Shown here: one piece after another, positions 10,346-46,798 of the stretch
Numbering within the stretch: position 1 is the first letter of the stretch
How the letters are laid out: each line of letters begins with the position of its first letter
DNA from: Ahaetulla prasina
Taxonomy: Eukaryota > Chordata > Lepidosauria > Squamata > Colubridae
Length of the DNA stretch: 64,000 nt
Assembly: GCF_028640845.1 (NCBI RefSeq)
Contig: NC_080540.1
Coordinates: forward strand, 130,910,420 to 130,974,419
Reading direction: 5' to 3'
Notes under the pieces: generated by a model
Seen by the model: only the letters and a program-made list of their open reading frames with translations
What the model was told of the DNA's origin: nothing
The model's database searches: none
Made by a program: the position numbers and the translations under genes

Positions 10346-11938
10346 AGGAAGTTAGGAGAGTTCTCTCGGTTAATGTTTTTTCTTATAAACTGGTATTTTT
10401 GTAACATTCAACATTATAGTTTGGATTAATTAAATTGTTGGCTTTAATTTTGCATGGCACTGAAAGTCACCGTTATAAGCTGTCAGGCCATATAAATTTT
10501 ATTGATCAAGTAAAATACTTTTGAAGTAATGCACCTGTGCTATATTAATGATTTTTGTTGCTGCAAATTACATTTTTATGTATCCAGTAATTTTGGAGGG
10601 CTGGAAATTCAGGAAGTTTGGGAGCATATTGTAGATGCATTCACAAAAAAGGCAGACCCTGGAGACTTGCCTATTATTTAAAAACATTGGCATAGTGAGT
10701 TTGGTTGATCATGAAATTCCCATTTCTCTGAAAGCAAACTAGGCACCCAGAATGGTTTATTGCTTCAGTGGGAACTTTGTGGGATTCAAAGGTATTGTTG
10801 CAAATAAATGTAATGCTAGAGGCTATGCTTTGATGTAAAGGTTATCAGACTTTTCCCCCCTTTTTTCTTTTTTGCTAAAAAAATCTTGAAACAAGGTGAA
10901 TAGGGATCCTGGAGGACATCAAAGAAAGCAGTTAAAAGTACTGATGCCAAACTTACCATTTTGCCCACTCTTGACATAATGTTATACCAGTGTTTTTCAG
11001 CAAAAAGAAATATGTTCCAATGAATTAATGAAAGAGTTATTTGAAATCAGCATCATTAGACTGAACACTTTTAAGGTTGAAGCCAGCCAGGTTTATGCAA
11101 TTGCGTATTAACGGTACAATTTCAGAGGATGTTCTAAATAAATAAAGATATGCCAGAAGCTTAGAATTAGGTCTCTCTCATTGAATTCAATAGTTTATTC
11201 CCAGATACAATAAAACACTGAAAATTAATCGTTCTTTTATATATTGCCTTTTGAATGGAGATTTCTAGAGTGCAAACATCATGTGAGACATGCATATTTT
11301 AATGTATTTAACTAAGACTACATTCAACCAAAAAGCTTAATGACCTATGTCACATTTTTCCAAATGTTTTGTCCAGTCCTACGTTACAGGAATATTATGC
11401 AGAATATGCCTATGATACGACCTAGCTCCCTTAATGCAGCTTATATTTTCACTGCACCATATACTTTATTGATCAGGAATATATAGGACACTGAAGCTTT
11501 AAATAGGGCAAAGAGGAAAACAGTTTCTAATGAGTGCCATAGCATCTTCCCCCCTTCCTATTCTGCTGAACTTGTAATTTTAATTTAGCATTTAATTTAG
11601 TATATGGTATAGTATAGTAATCTATTAACAATGGTTGCCTTTGGCTCCTAAAACTAAGTAAGTAACAAAATTTTAAAGATAGTAGGATGAGGCAGGAATT
11701 ATTCTGTTCTTAAGAGGACAAAAATAGAAGTTACTTAGGCAGAGGGTACAGAACGTGTGTGCTAAGGATTTTGGCAGCAACATTGTGAAAAGGTGATAAA
11801 CTGCAAAAATTTTGAGACATATTTTGAACAGGAAACCTATTCAATCTTTCCAGATCCCAACCAAATTGAAGGTGCTGGATTTAAAAAATTTTTTTGCTGC
11901 ACTTATAGATTGCCCTACGAGAATGTAGCTCTTCCAAG
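10346..11938. other. intergenic, no gene recognised
   Basis: AT-rich unique DNA. I see no exons, no recognisable repeats and no structured elements beyond short homopolymers. Confidence 0.4.
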
Positions 11939-12321
11939 TACAGGTATTCTTCAACTTACGATCACAATTGAGCCCAAAATTTTTGTTGCTAAGCAAGTCA
12001 TTTATTGAGTTTTGCTCCCATTTCACCACCTTTCTTGCCTTGGTTGTTGTGAATCACTGCTGTTGTTAACAAGGTTGTTAAATGAATCTGGCTTCCCCAT
12101 TGACTTTGCTTGTCAGAAAGTTGCAAAAGGGAATCGCATGACCCCAGGACACTGCAACCATCATAAATACGAACTGGTTGTCAAGCATCTGAATGTAAAT
12201 CAGATGGCGATGGGGATGCTGCAATGGCTGTGTGAAGAATGGTCTTATGGCACTTTTTTCAGTGCCACTGTAACTTTGAACAATCACTAAACAAACTGTT
12301 GTATGTTGAGGACTACCTGTA
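11939..12321. mobile_element. TA-flanked inverted-repeat MITE (family B, copy 4)
   Basis: The ends tacaggtattcttcaactta and gttgaggactacctgta lie in a TA context. The interior is colinear with copies 2, 3 and 7. Confidence 0.8.
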
Positions 12322-12413
12322 CTTACATCAAATCTATTATTTGTAATTTCTGTTATTGACTGGGTGTAATAGCAAGTAGTTTGGAGTGATCAAATGCTTA
12401 AAGCAGGGGTCTC

Positions 12414-12537
12414 CAACCTTGGTCCTTTTAAGCCTTGTGGACTTCAACTCCCAGAGTCCCTCAGCCAGCAAAGCTGGCTGAGGAACTCTGGGAGTTGAAG
12501 TCCACAAGCCTTAAAGGGACCAAGGTTGGAGACCCGT
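12414..12537. mobile_element. hAT-like hairpin MITE (family C, copy 1)
   Basis: A nearly perfect palindrome. The left arm (caggggtctccaaccttgg ... ctcagccagc) and right arm (gctggctgag ... ccaaggttggagaccc) pair over about 58 bp around an aaa loop. It has no coding capacity. The right terminus is slightly altered and no clean 8-bp duplication is visible. Confidence 0.8.
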
Positions 12538-12574
12538 CTTAGTCTATTATAGTGTAGGGTCTAGTTACTTGACA

Positions 12575-12835
12575 GATCACTTGTCTCCGTTTCTGCTTAT
12601 CCAGTGTCTGGGCAGGGCGGATGTACTCCAGGTCCCATCAGTGAAGTGCTTCCATTTTATGGGACCAAAGAAGTGTCCTTTCTGTCATAACCCCTGTGCT
12701 CTGGAACAGCATCCCTGGGAGATAAGCAGGGCTCTCAGTCTCCTTGGTTTCTGGAAGTCTCTTTTAAGGCCTGGCTCTGGTCTCAGGCATAAGGGTAGGG
12801 TGGCCTTGGAGCCCACTGCGTTTCCCCCCCCCTTA
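12575..12835 (+). mobile_element. Probable decayed LINE 3' coding fragment
   Basis: The words 'cccctgtgctctggaacagc' and 'tttaaggcctggctctgg' resemble the 'TLWNELP ... FRHELKTHL' end of the LINE at 32892-33605. The frames are broken. Confidence 0.45.
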
Positions 12836-14431
12836 AATATTGGAAAGAGCTTTAATCTAGGCAGTATTCAGTTGTTCGTAATGCATGTACAGCTCTATTG
12901 CCTCATTTAGTGACCATTTGCGGTTACAATTTTGTGAGTAGTCTTCAGATTTATGACCTTTGTAAACAAAGGAAAGCTGAAGTAAGGTCATGAGCAGTCA
13001 GTTTCATTTAGTGACTGCTTTACTTCATGGCCAAGTAGCTAGCCCCAATTCTTTTGGGTTTAGTTTTCATTTAGCTAAACAAGGAATATCTGTACAGGAC
13101 TTCTTATATGCCATCCAGAATCATGCTGGAGTTGAGTGGCCTTGACAAATCCAATAAAATAAAATAATAAATTAGAGTTGGATTGTTAAACTGGACATAT
13201 TGTGGATTCCAATGTAAGAAGTCATGGATGTCATGGATAAATACGGTATGTGGAAGGACGGTCTGCCTGAACAGATTAAAATAACCTGTGCTCTTTCCTC
13301 CCACCTTCTTGGCCCTTCCCAGTTGTCAAGACAACCTGGTTGTCAATCAAGCAGCAGCTGCTGGACATGAGGAGGCGAGACAAGATGTTCACTGGCCTTG
13401 GGAAGAAAAGATTGCACAAAGACAGTCAAAGCGTGTGAGTCAAATAAAGAGGTAAACTAAAAGACAGACGGCCCCGATTAGAAGAGGCAACCGAGAAAGG
13501 AGCAACTAAAAATACTGTGGGAAGAGAGACGTTTTTTTTCTTTCCCTCAAAGCTGGTATGAGGTAAAAGTTCTTCTAGCCATTTCCCTAAGAGGGAGCAA
13601 AGATTCAAGAGAGAAGAACTAAGACATCCAGCCAAAACAAACAAACAAACAAAAAAAAACCCCCACAACCAAGCACAAAAGATGAAGAAAAAGTCAGAAA
13701 TTGACAACAAAAAATAGAAAACAAATTAAAAAAGAAAGATTGAACTCTGCAGAAAACATGCAACTCTACAGGGAGTAAGACAACAAAAATATAAAAATCA
13801 GAAATAAATATATTAGAAATATAAAATCAAAAGATATAAAATATAGTGAAAAAGGGACTTTAAAGAATACACATGGAACATTGTTTTAAGTCATTTCTGA
13901 ACTAGTTGAAAGCATTTATAACTTTTTATATGTAAGCATTCCTTTTCTAAAATAAAAGTGTTTCCACTGAAGGAAATGCAAAAAACCAAAAAAGCCAACC
14001 ACCTATCCAAGATTCCTCTCTATGTTTGTGTGTGTATATATCTTATTCAATAGTTTCACTTAATGCCAATATTCCTTTTGGCCAAAAATAAGTTATCAAT
14101 ATTTTGCTGATCTGACAGTATATTGCAGCTGTTTCTTTGTTCAAAACTGATTTTTGCAAAGAGATTAAAAATACGTAATTCAAACCACTGGAGCATTCAG
14201 AAAATCTACAATGTAAGACGAAACTTTCTTTTTGTTCTGCAGCTGGAAGAAATATCTATTATGAAAACAGCAACAGTACTGTTTCTTGGTGTGTCCCCCC
14301 TCCACTTTATTTTATGCCTAAAACATTTTCATGGTCTAAATGAAGTTAAAAGTTCAAGTCTGTTTCTGAAATGTTAACAAATATACATAATGTACAGGAA
14401 AATTCAACATTCATAGTACTGGTATTTCTTG
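12836..14431. other. intergenic, no gene recognised
   Basis: 12904-13094 has scattered family-B words (tttagtgactgctttacttc) and may be a decayed copy. 13310-13450 is less AT-rich and contains an AATAAA, but I cannot assign it. A (CAAA)n tract sits at about 13634-13660. Confidence 0.35.
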
Positions 14432-16542
14432 TTTATTTAAGAACAGAATAAAGCATTTTTAAATATATTAATTTTAAGTATGCTACACAAACAAGACGCT
14501 GGTTTGCACATTAACAGTTTTCAAAAACCAAGATTGCAATGGCCCTTTCCCACCCGAAATACTGATGCAACAAACAGATTACTTTTTAGAACAAATATAA
14601 ATTCAGAACTCCCTTAGTAAAAAGGTAGTAAAGGAAAATTAAAATGCCACAGCTATGATTGGCGACAGATCAAAGTAAATATTTTGAGAGAACCAACTTT
14701 TTTTTGTTATTTTTACAGATAACTGATTTTTTTATTGTAAGGCATGAAGGTTTGTATATGGTTACCAAAGTGGTAGCCACAATCATGGGTATGGCTCGTT
14801 TGGACCACATCCAGGGTACAGAAGGGGTTTGAGTATTTAGTAGAAGAACCAATTCAAAAGAATAGCCCCTGGATAGGCTAATTCAAAAGTACTTCCATGT
14901 ATTTCAAAAGTGACTTCACTTGGCTAAGCACAAGGACTCAAAAGTTTTTCATGGCAAGAATATAGCAAATGAAATGACAATCCAGTGACACAAGAATGAA
15001 TATGCTCATTCTCTTTGACTTCACAGTTGACTTCCCACACAACTACCTTCTTAAACTTCTATTTACTGTGTTCATAAAATTGGATATAAAAACTGGACAG
15101 ATATAGCATGATGGAATGGAGACACAAATGATTGGAAAAATCTTTTGAGCCTCCATCTCCTTGGTGAAACTTGGCAATGTTGACCACTAAAGAATATTGT
15201 CTAAGGATCTTGGTAAGAAAAATCACATAACAGTGTTTAAAGATAAAAGAACAAGAAGGTAATATGCTGAACATAATATAGCACATTGAAATATCATTTT
15301 ATGTTGTTGTAATTCCAAAGAAACAACAAAGACTTTGGATTTTATTCAGATATATCCAAAAGGATCCAACATTTCTTCAAGTATAGTACTGCTTGCTAAG
15401 TCAATAATCTTATGTATGTGTACCCTAAATATTATTGAAATGTAATACTGGTAAGCATATATGCAGGAATTCCTATAATTTATTATGGTGTATCTAAAAT
15501 AGCCCAATATTTAACTTCAATGAAATGGATAGTGATGATTCCTGAGACTGGAGAGAGAAAGCTTTGTGTATAAATATGCAATGCATAAATCACCCCTATT
15601 CACGTTTTGCAAGGCATGCAAATTATATCTTAGGAGCTGGTCGCAGAAGATAATAAGGGTAATCATTTGAGCAACAAGGCTTGAAAAACCAACACCTAAC
15701 TAAAGATGGAGCTCTCTCCCCAAGTCAGTAATAGCACTTATTTGTTTGGCTTCTGGAAAATCCCAGAATGAGTGATGACAACTTACTGAAATAAATACTG
15801 GAGGAAATATACATCCTATGTTTACTTTGTTCTACACATTAGATGATCAGAACAATTAGGTATGTCTGATGAAGACATTAATCAATCTTACATTTCTCTT
15901 CAAGTTTTTCCAGTTGCAATGAACTTGCATTGTAAATATTGAAAATTTGACCAATAAAATAATGGCTTAAACAGGAAGAACATATTCCCCTTCAGAAAAG
16001 GGAGCTGTCCATTTAAAAGTCTCACTGATGATGGATCTGATTCCATGGGCTCTTCATGGAAAGAAACAAAATGGAAATACAGTACAGGGGAAAGGTTGCA
16101 TTTCAGGAGTTGCTTTTGGAAACTGATTTTTTAAAAATTATATTTCAGACACTCCAAGTCATCGTAAGGAATCTAATCTTGATCCTATGTTCCATGCAGA
16201 AAAGTGAACAGCGGCTGTGGCAACAGGTGAAGCTGTGGTTAGTTGGCCCAATTTCCTATTTAGGCGTTCTGGCTGCTGCAGGATGTGAAGAAATCCTCAT
16301 AAAATCTTTGATACCAACTACAACTACAACATATAGATTTTGCAGCAGATTCAAGGAGCCAGACAGCTTGGAGTACCAACTTCAAGAATGTGACTTGGAT
16401 TCTTGCTGATTTTCAGGCACTCCAACAGGTTCCCTCTCTGTGCAAGCTATCAATATAAGAAGCTTCCAGAGCACAAAGGCAGAAAGCCAGGCAATTTTTC
16501 CTGGGCTAAAAAGAATATGGGGCTGAAGGTGCAGGTGAAGAT
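14432..16542 (-). other. CDR2L: Probable CDR2L 3'UTR
   Basis: About 2.1 kb of repeat-free sequence directly downstream of the CDR2L stop. Candidate AATAAA signals on the gene strand (TTTATT on +) lie at 15479-15484, 15341-15346, 14731-14736 and 14432-14437. I recall a 3'UTR of comparable size in the human gene, so one of the distal signals is plausible. The true end cannot be chosen from sequence alone. Confidence 0.4.
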
Positions 16543-40148
<23,606 letters not shown>

Positions 40149-41230
40149 GAACTCTACTCCTCAAACATCCAAAATTGAGCTGCTAGCAAAGAAAAGGCTG
40201 ACCTCCTAAAAATAATACTGGTGACTACTGCAGTGAGAGAGAATCGAGGGGTGGGAGGAAAACGGAGGGGGGAGGAGACGACCAAGGGGGATGCTTTCCA
40301 AGAGACTGACGACGCTGTTGAGGGGTAGGAAGCGATCGGTCGCCGGACTTCAAGGCGGGAATCGGCGAAGATGAATCACAGGAGCAGATGCAGATCCCGA
40401 GATTCCCGAGGCCCAAACAATGGCTTTGCAGATGTTCAGTTGTAATCAGTGCTGCTGCAGCGGTGCCCTCAAGCCCCCAATTTTTTCTCCTCTGTCTGCA
40501 TCACCTTCAGTCTCTTTTTCGTCTGCTTTTTCCGCCAAGGAGAAAGAGGGAGAGAAAGAGAGAGAGCAGGGAGGCGGCGCACGGATTTCGTTCGTTCCTC
40601 CTTTCTCGTCCTCCGCGCTTTCTTGAAAAGAGAGGGGCAGGTGTTGCCTCTTTGTTACGGATAGAAAGCCGGACCTGGATGCTGCAGGGTTCTTGCAGCG
40701 AGTTCACTGGGTGATGCACAAAAGAAAGAGCAAGCTTCCTAATGCAGCCAGCTCCGACTTGTACACAGCTCGGTGGAGACCTCTAGCACGGAACTGCTGC
40801 AAGAAAATCCATGCCAAAAGACGTGGAAGCAGGAGGGGAGCGGGAAGGAGGCGGGAAGGGAGGACGATAGACCTCCTTCCTTGTCTCCCCCCCTCCCCTC
40901 CTTTCATCGGAGGAATTCTAGACGCATTTTAGAGCCTAGGCGGATTTGTGGCTTGCATTCCGGCAGGATCTGGAGAGCAAGGGCGGAGTCCCTAACTGTG
41001 CCAGGCGGGGAGCGTTTTTCTCGGGGGGGGGGGGAGGAGAAACTACATTTACCCACTCGTTGAAAGCTGCTTTTACGCACACAGGATGCGTGTCTGAGAA
41101 AGAGCGAGCGGTGCCATTCCAGAGATCGCTGGGACCGTTTGCTGGTGGCATTCTTCCCCATTGTTATTCCTTGGAGAAATCTTCACTATTACTCCTGCCG
41201 CGGTAGAAGAACCGCCCGACTGGAAAACAG
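40149..41230 (-). promoter_or_regulatory. CDR2L: CDR2L promoter / CpG-rich region
   Basis: CpG frequency and GC content rise sharply from about 40240 to 41220, immediately upstream of the CDR2L start codon on its strand. It also holds purine tracts (ggagggggggaggag-like at 40264) and a run of about 12 Gs near 41026. No TATA box is evident, so a CpG-island promoter with dispersed starts is likely. The short open frames on both strands here come from composition. Confidence 0.6.
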
Positions 41231-42407
41231 TCCCGATGGTTTTTCTAATGGCTACATTGGAAGGGGATTATTATTTTTTTCAGTTGAAAAGACAAATAAC
41301 AGATGGCACAGAATAAACAAATAAGATGGGTGGGTCGCGTTTGTCGGTGGCCCGAGCGTGAGCGTCTGACTTTTTTGTATTTTTTTTTCAACCCACACAA
41401 AAGAGTCTCGTCGTTGCAAGTATTGTAGAGAGTACCGTACGTGGGGCTAGATAGTTTCATTCTCCGGTGTAAATCAAATTTACTCAATATCTCGGAAGTC
41501 CCTTTTCTTTTAGAAATCAAACTCTAGCTGTGGGCCCAGGTCAGCCTACTACGCTGTGGTGCCTTTACTTCCCTTCCAAAAAAATGGAAAAGGAGAGCTA
41601 TTTTATGGATCAGCAGAATTAGCCCCAGATATTTGACCTCCTATTTGTGCCAAGCAACCTACCTAAACCGCAAATATTTGGCTTGAAAGTGTTGTTAATT
41701 GGGTATGTTATATCCTTGCTTTTAATCTCATACCTTGAAATTTAGCAAAAGCTAAAAGCTCTTAGCTTTCTATTTCTCCATACATAAATGACCCTAACAA
41801 GAAGAGCAACATATTTCTTCCCCACCTTTTATTACTGAAGCTTTTTTTTCATCTTTTTTTTTTGCTTGTGAGGATTTTTCTTTCAAAGATGCAAAAAAAA
41901 AAAAATCTAACAAAACCCCACCCTCTTATTAGCTAACCTGAAGTGTAACTGGAAGGAATTTTCTGTCCTTTTGCTACAAGCCACAAGAACAATGGCATCT
42001 CTCTCTTGGCATGGGAAAACCTACTTTGGCCTGAGCTAGGCAGAGGATCCTAGCACCATCAGACAGAAGGCATTGTACTAATCTTACATCTTTTTCTATT
42101 TAAAGGCCTTTTTGTGGAAAGAAAAAAAATCAATAAATTACAAATGGAAGACTTGGTTACTTTCAGCTGGACTGTGATTGTAGGAATGATGCCACTAACT
42201 GTTCTAATGTCAAACTAATCTGTTCTTCTTCTTTCTTCTGTCAAAAATGATTTTTGGGGGACAGTTCTTTTGTCCTTCTTCTTGAAGACAGGATCCACTT
42301 CTCATGATTTGTTACTTATTGAATTATTTTATATCCTGCCTTCCCTCCAAGAGCTCACAGCAGAATTCATAGGCTCTTCATTTTATAATCTCAACAGCCA
42401 CCTGCAG
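41231..42407. other. intergenic (CDR2L-HID1), nothing recognised
   Basis: Unique DNA with A- and T-runs near 41840-41910. No gene is seen. Confidence 0.4.
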
Positions 42408-42807
42408 TACAGGTAGTCCTCAATTTACAAGAGTTTGTTTAGTGACTGTTCAAGGTTACCACAGCATTGAGAAATGTGATTTAAGACCGGTTTTCACAGT
42501 TATGGCCTTGGCCGCATCCCCATGTTCATGTAATCAAAATTCAGATGCTTGGCAACTGGTTCATATTTATGACCGTTGCTGTGTACCTAGGTCATGTGAT
42601 CATCTTTTGCAACCTTCTCACAAGTAAAGTCAGTGGGGAAACCAGATTCATTTAACAACCAGATTACTAATTTATCAACTGCAGTGATTCACTTAACAAC
42701 TATGGCAAGAAAGGTCATAAAATGGGGCAAAACTTACTTAACAAATTTCTGATTTAACAACATAAATTTTGGGCTCAATTGTGGTCATAAGTTGAGGACT
42801 ATCTGTA
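42408..42807. mobile_element. TA-flanked inverted-repeat MITE (family B, copy 6)
   Basis: The ends are tacaggtagtcctcaattta and aagttgaggactatctgta. The interior matches copies 1 and 5 (gaccggttttcacagttatg, catccccatgttcatgtaat, caactgcagtgattcactta). Confidence 0.82.
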
Positions 42808-42837
42808 TTGGTTAGGCTGAGAGAGATTAACTGGCAC

Positions 42838-43130
42838 AATTTATTTTATTTATTTATTTATTCATATTTTTATACCACCCTTCTCCGAAGACTCAGGGCG
42901 GTGTACAGCCAATAAAACGACAAAAATCCTAACAAATTAAAATACTATATCAAGTTTAAAAAACTGATTCAATCGCTGTATACTTAAAATATTAGCTAAA
43001 ATTTTATCAAAAACTAAAACCCTAATAAAACCCTATTAAAACCCACTAAAACCCCCCATACTAAAATCAATCAGGCCAGCCCCGCTTAGTGAAAAAAGAA
43101 AGTCTTGAGCTCGTGTTTAAAAGTACAAGA
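42838..43130 (-). mobile_element. L2/CR1-type LINE 3' end
   Basis: A (TTTA)n run, then 'taccacccttctccgaagac' and 'tcagggcggtgtacagcc', then an A-rich 3'UTR and 'gtcttgagctcgtgttt'. It is colinear with 32683-32935 and is non-coding. Confidence 0.78.
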
Positions 43131-43659
43131 CTAACTAAGTGAATTTCCAAAACTGAGTTTGAGGAGTTTGTGGAATCATGGATGTGCCCATTCCCTTCTA
43201 GTCACTAGCTAACCTCTGCAGCAGCCAATATTGTTTCCCAATATTTTTCTGAATGGCATCTTGCTTGTAGTTGAAAATAGAAAAACGTTATAGAAACAAA
43301 TTAGATATATTTATAAATTAGGTATTATTCATTGTCCTGTGCCTTTGGAGAAAACAAAAGGAACTTAAAAAAACTTTTTTAAAAGTTGCCAAGGAGATGG
43401 CAAATATTGGAAGAAAATTATTGGAAAAAACATTGGCTGCAACAGAGGCTAGCTAGTGACCAGAAAGGAACATCTGTGGTTCCTAAAACTCAAAATATGC
43501 CTCTGATAGTATCTGAAATAGATAATCTCATCTCCAAGATAACAGGTTGTACTATAAAGCATAACAGATTTTTTTCACACCTTGCACTTGTTATTTGGCA
43601 TAATTTAAATATTGGGCCATATTTAATAAGTTTTTTAATTACTGTTTTACCTTGTATTT
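43131..43659. other. intergenic, unassigned
   Basis: A + strand open frame at 43386-43721 (111 codons) runs into the following repeat tail. Its product has no recognisable domain, so I do not call a gene. Confidence 0.35.
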
Positions 43660-43763
43660 ATTCATTGTTGTTTTATCTGGCTGTGAACTGCCCTGAGTCC
43701 TTCGGGAGAAGGGCGGTATAAAAATCTAATTAATTAATTAATTAAATAAATAAATAAATAAAG
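43660..43763 (+). repeat. LINE 3' tail fragment
   Basis: 'gctgtgaactgccctgagtc', 'cgggagaagggcggtataaa' and then a (TTAA)n/(AAAT)n tail, the forward version of the 3' end at 42838. Confidence 0.78.
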
Positions 43764-46501
43764 GGAGAAAGACTAAGGATATCTGTAGGCTACTTCATTC
43801 ATGGGTTGGGAGTGAAATGAGGAAAACATTGTATGAGTAAGGAGAAAATTTGGGTTCATGCATGATTGAACAACTATGAATGAGGATAGGGCCTAACTAA
43901 CTCAGAGTAGGCTAAACAGTTTTAATCCTTAGAGGTAGATTGATTTATGCATACAAAATTTATTCATCCATAAAAAATTGACATAATGATGTCAATAGAC
44001 CAAATATTCCCCAATTTGGTGTCTCTTTTCATTGACAGGGTTTTTTCAGTCATGAGACCATGATTTACTTTCCTTTAATACATAAAATTCGCATTTCAAA
44101 TTTGGTCCTACATTGTATCTATACTGGAAAGTAGTCTATGGGGATCTTTGAAAGTATTAAAAGCACCTTTATTCAAATGCTGCTTGAATACAATGCAGAG
44201 ATATTTAGTATTAGATTAAAAAAAAATTTCATTGTTCTGGATAATTCCATAATTTCAGTAGAGACATTTAATGAAATATGGTACTGCTGGTGATGTAGCT
44301 GAGATTTATTTTAAGAATTACAATGAAGGGCAAAAGCAAAGAAAAAAGAGGGAAAAAATGAGAATAAGTAACCCTAAGATTTAGGATAGAGGTGTATAAC
44401 TGATAGCCAAGAGGCACATGTGCCCTCAAAGCCTTGTATTCAACCTAAAAACCACTTCAAAGTGTGCCAAACTTAGTTTTAACCAAGTTAAATTTTAAAT
44501 TAAATTATTTTTGGTGGCTTAGTAATAAATTTCAGATCAGATGGTTTAGCTTCATGGCTTAGTTTAATCTCAAAAAAGAATTCTACGATAGATTAGAATA
44601 TTTATTGTTAAATAATAAAGACAAGAATAAAGTTACACAAAATAGATGATTGCAAGTGTAATGGTGAGAAATATACTTTAGTGTTTTTCTCTTATTTCCA
44701 TAAATTAATGGATTCTTGGCATTGTACTTGGCTCTGAAGCAGAGGGTTTTTTGCATGCCTAACATAATGGCCATCTTTGCTTGGGGAACCATTGGTTCCA
44801 GCCTCAACCTTCATTCTGTTCCCTTCTCCAGGCTCCATCTTGCCCCTTTCAGATCTCCTCAGTCATGGCAGCAGGAATGGGGGCACTGTTTCCATCTCTG
44901 CAATTCTGTTAAGAACTCATCCATTTCAGAATTTTCCACTACTCTCTCTTTCTGATTTGAGATAGAGGAAAGAGAAGTCTTTTCCTCAACTTCATTGCTT
45001 CCCAAATAACTCAAAAATCTAAAATATGCTATACTACAAAGTCTTCCTAACCTTCACCAAGATGTGGGAATGAGTAGAGGAGGATATTCTAGGACTGGAA
45101 GGAATTAATGGAAAATAGGATGCATTTTCAATATGCCTGAAATTTCAAATAAAAAGCATAGACCTGATTATAATGCTTTCACCGAGAATGATCTAATAAC
45201 CTAGGCATCCGTCAAATTCCGAGGAAAACCTAGGCTTGATACTCATCACTGATGTTGGTCATCCTGGCAGTGATGATCACAAGATCACTTGTAGGAAGGC
45301 TTGCATGAAGTCGCTGATCCTTCAGCAAGTACTGAGAGTCTAACATTCGTAGAGGAAACAAAAAGATTTTGTAATTAGACAGAGCCATACGCAAATGGCA
45401 GTAGACATGGATAACAGGCATATTGTTGGTAGTTTTAAGATGCCGACTGAATGGAAGTGAATTCAGCCATAGGTACAGGTTCAGGCCAATTGCCTTGCTA
45501 GTATTTTACATAACAGAGAAAGGTATTTCTGAGGTCTATGATCATTTAAACCTTGCCTGGAAGCAGGAAAAATATGAGAGTGGTTAGTGATGCCTATCCA
45601 TACAGTCCAATAAAGCCATGATCGGAGACAAAATAATCATGTTCTCTGTGTGCCCAAGCAGATTTGAATTAATGCATCATTGTGTCTCTGTATAGTTATT
45701 CATCTCTGATTTAATCTGTTAGGTTTTTTTCTGAATTGGTTAGTTAAGGTTTTCATCCCAATACATATCCTGAGCTAATTGCTGAAATTCCCACAATTTA
45801 TTTTTATCTTGATGAAGGCAGCAAATCTCATGCTGACAGTCTGTTGACTGAATCCTCAAAAATATTTCTTGCACGCCCCCCAAAAAAATCCATATAGTGG
45901 CCAAAATTCATAGAGCATTAACCCTTAGGGCTAATTATAAATCCTAAGGGACTTGGTGGGAAATCATCTGATTTAGTTCAAGGAAGGTATAGTTCAAGGA
46001 AGGCAGTAAATTTTGTTGGGTACTTATAGTTGTCTGGCGGGTATAGAGTACATATGCTCAGTGCCAATGTAAGAAAGAATTTTCATACTGATAAACTGGC
46101 TAGTAATTGTCAATAAGCAAGATCCACATTGGCCCATCTTCATAGAAGGGTAGTTTTCTCCTCATTACACTGAAAGCCAAAGACTAAGAAAGCTAAAATC
46201 ACCATCAAAAAAGCCAAGGCTAACTCTATTTCTATAGCCTTTCTTGTAACAATTTTTATTCAAGATTTCAGTGTCTAACTAGGGCTAACTTATTATTAAT
46301 ATAAATTTCAAGCTGGGAAGGGCTGCCATTTATTTTCGGTTAATGTGATTTTATTAAATGAGGTTTTTAATTGATGAGTTTTAATATTTAATAACATTGT
46401 TACTTTATTTGCATATTATTATTAGCCACTTTGAGTACTTTTGTTGAAAACAGGCAAATTAAAAATTAGCATATTTAATTTGATATTCTGCAATGGAACC
46501 C
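43764..46501. other. intergenic, no gene recognised
   Basis: AT-rich DNA. Short open frames at 44583-44965 and 45230-45421 have no recognisable products. I found no known repeats. Confidence 0.4.
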
Positions 46502-46560
46502 TATATATATATATACATAAATACATACATACACGCGCACACAAACACACACACACACAG
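46502..46560. repeat. Compound (TA)n(CATA)n(CA)n microsatellite
   Basis: A run of ta, then cata, then ca/cgca dinucleotides over about 58 bp. Confidence 0.9.
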
Positions 46561-46798
46561 AAGAAAGCCCCATTGATCACACTTCCTTCAATTAGGCAAT
46601 TATAATTGCAACCAAGTTGCTAATATATGTTTACACTTAAAGATATGTTTAATAATTAGCATTTAAGCATTTAAAAGGGGAAAAGCATAACTTCATGTTA
46701 ACAATCCAGATTATGTGTAAACACATGGAGAGTGATTATAAAGAGAATAAGGTTTTAAAACTGTCCTCATTGAATAATATTGTGCTGCTGGGAGGGAG

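Noticed and set aside
40388..41206. Multiple short frames around the CDR2L promoter
   Set aside because: All lie in the CpG/purine-rich promoter region, overlap in many frames, and lack homology.
43386..43721. 111-codon open frame between CDR2L and HID1
   Set aside because: No recognisable domain and no splice or promoter context. Its end is formed by a LINE 3' tail.
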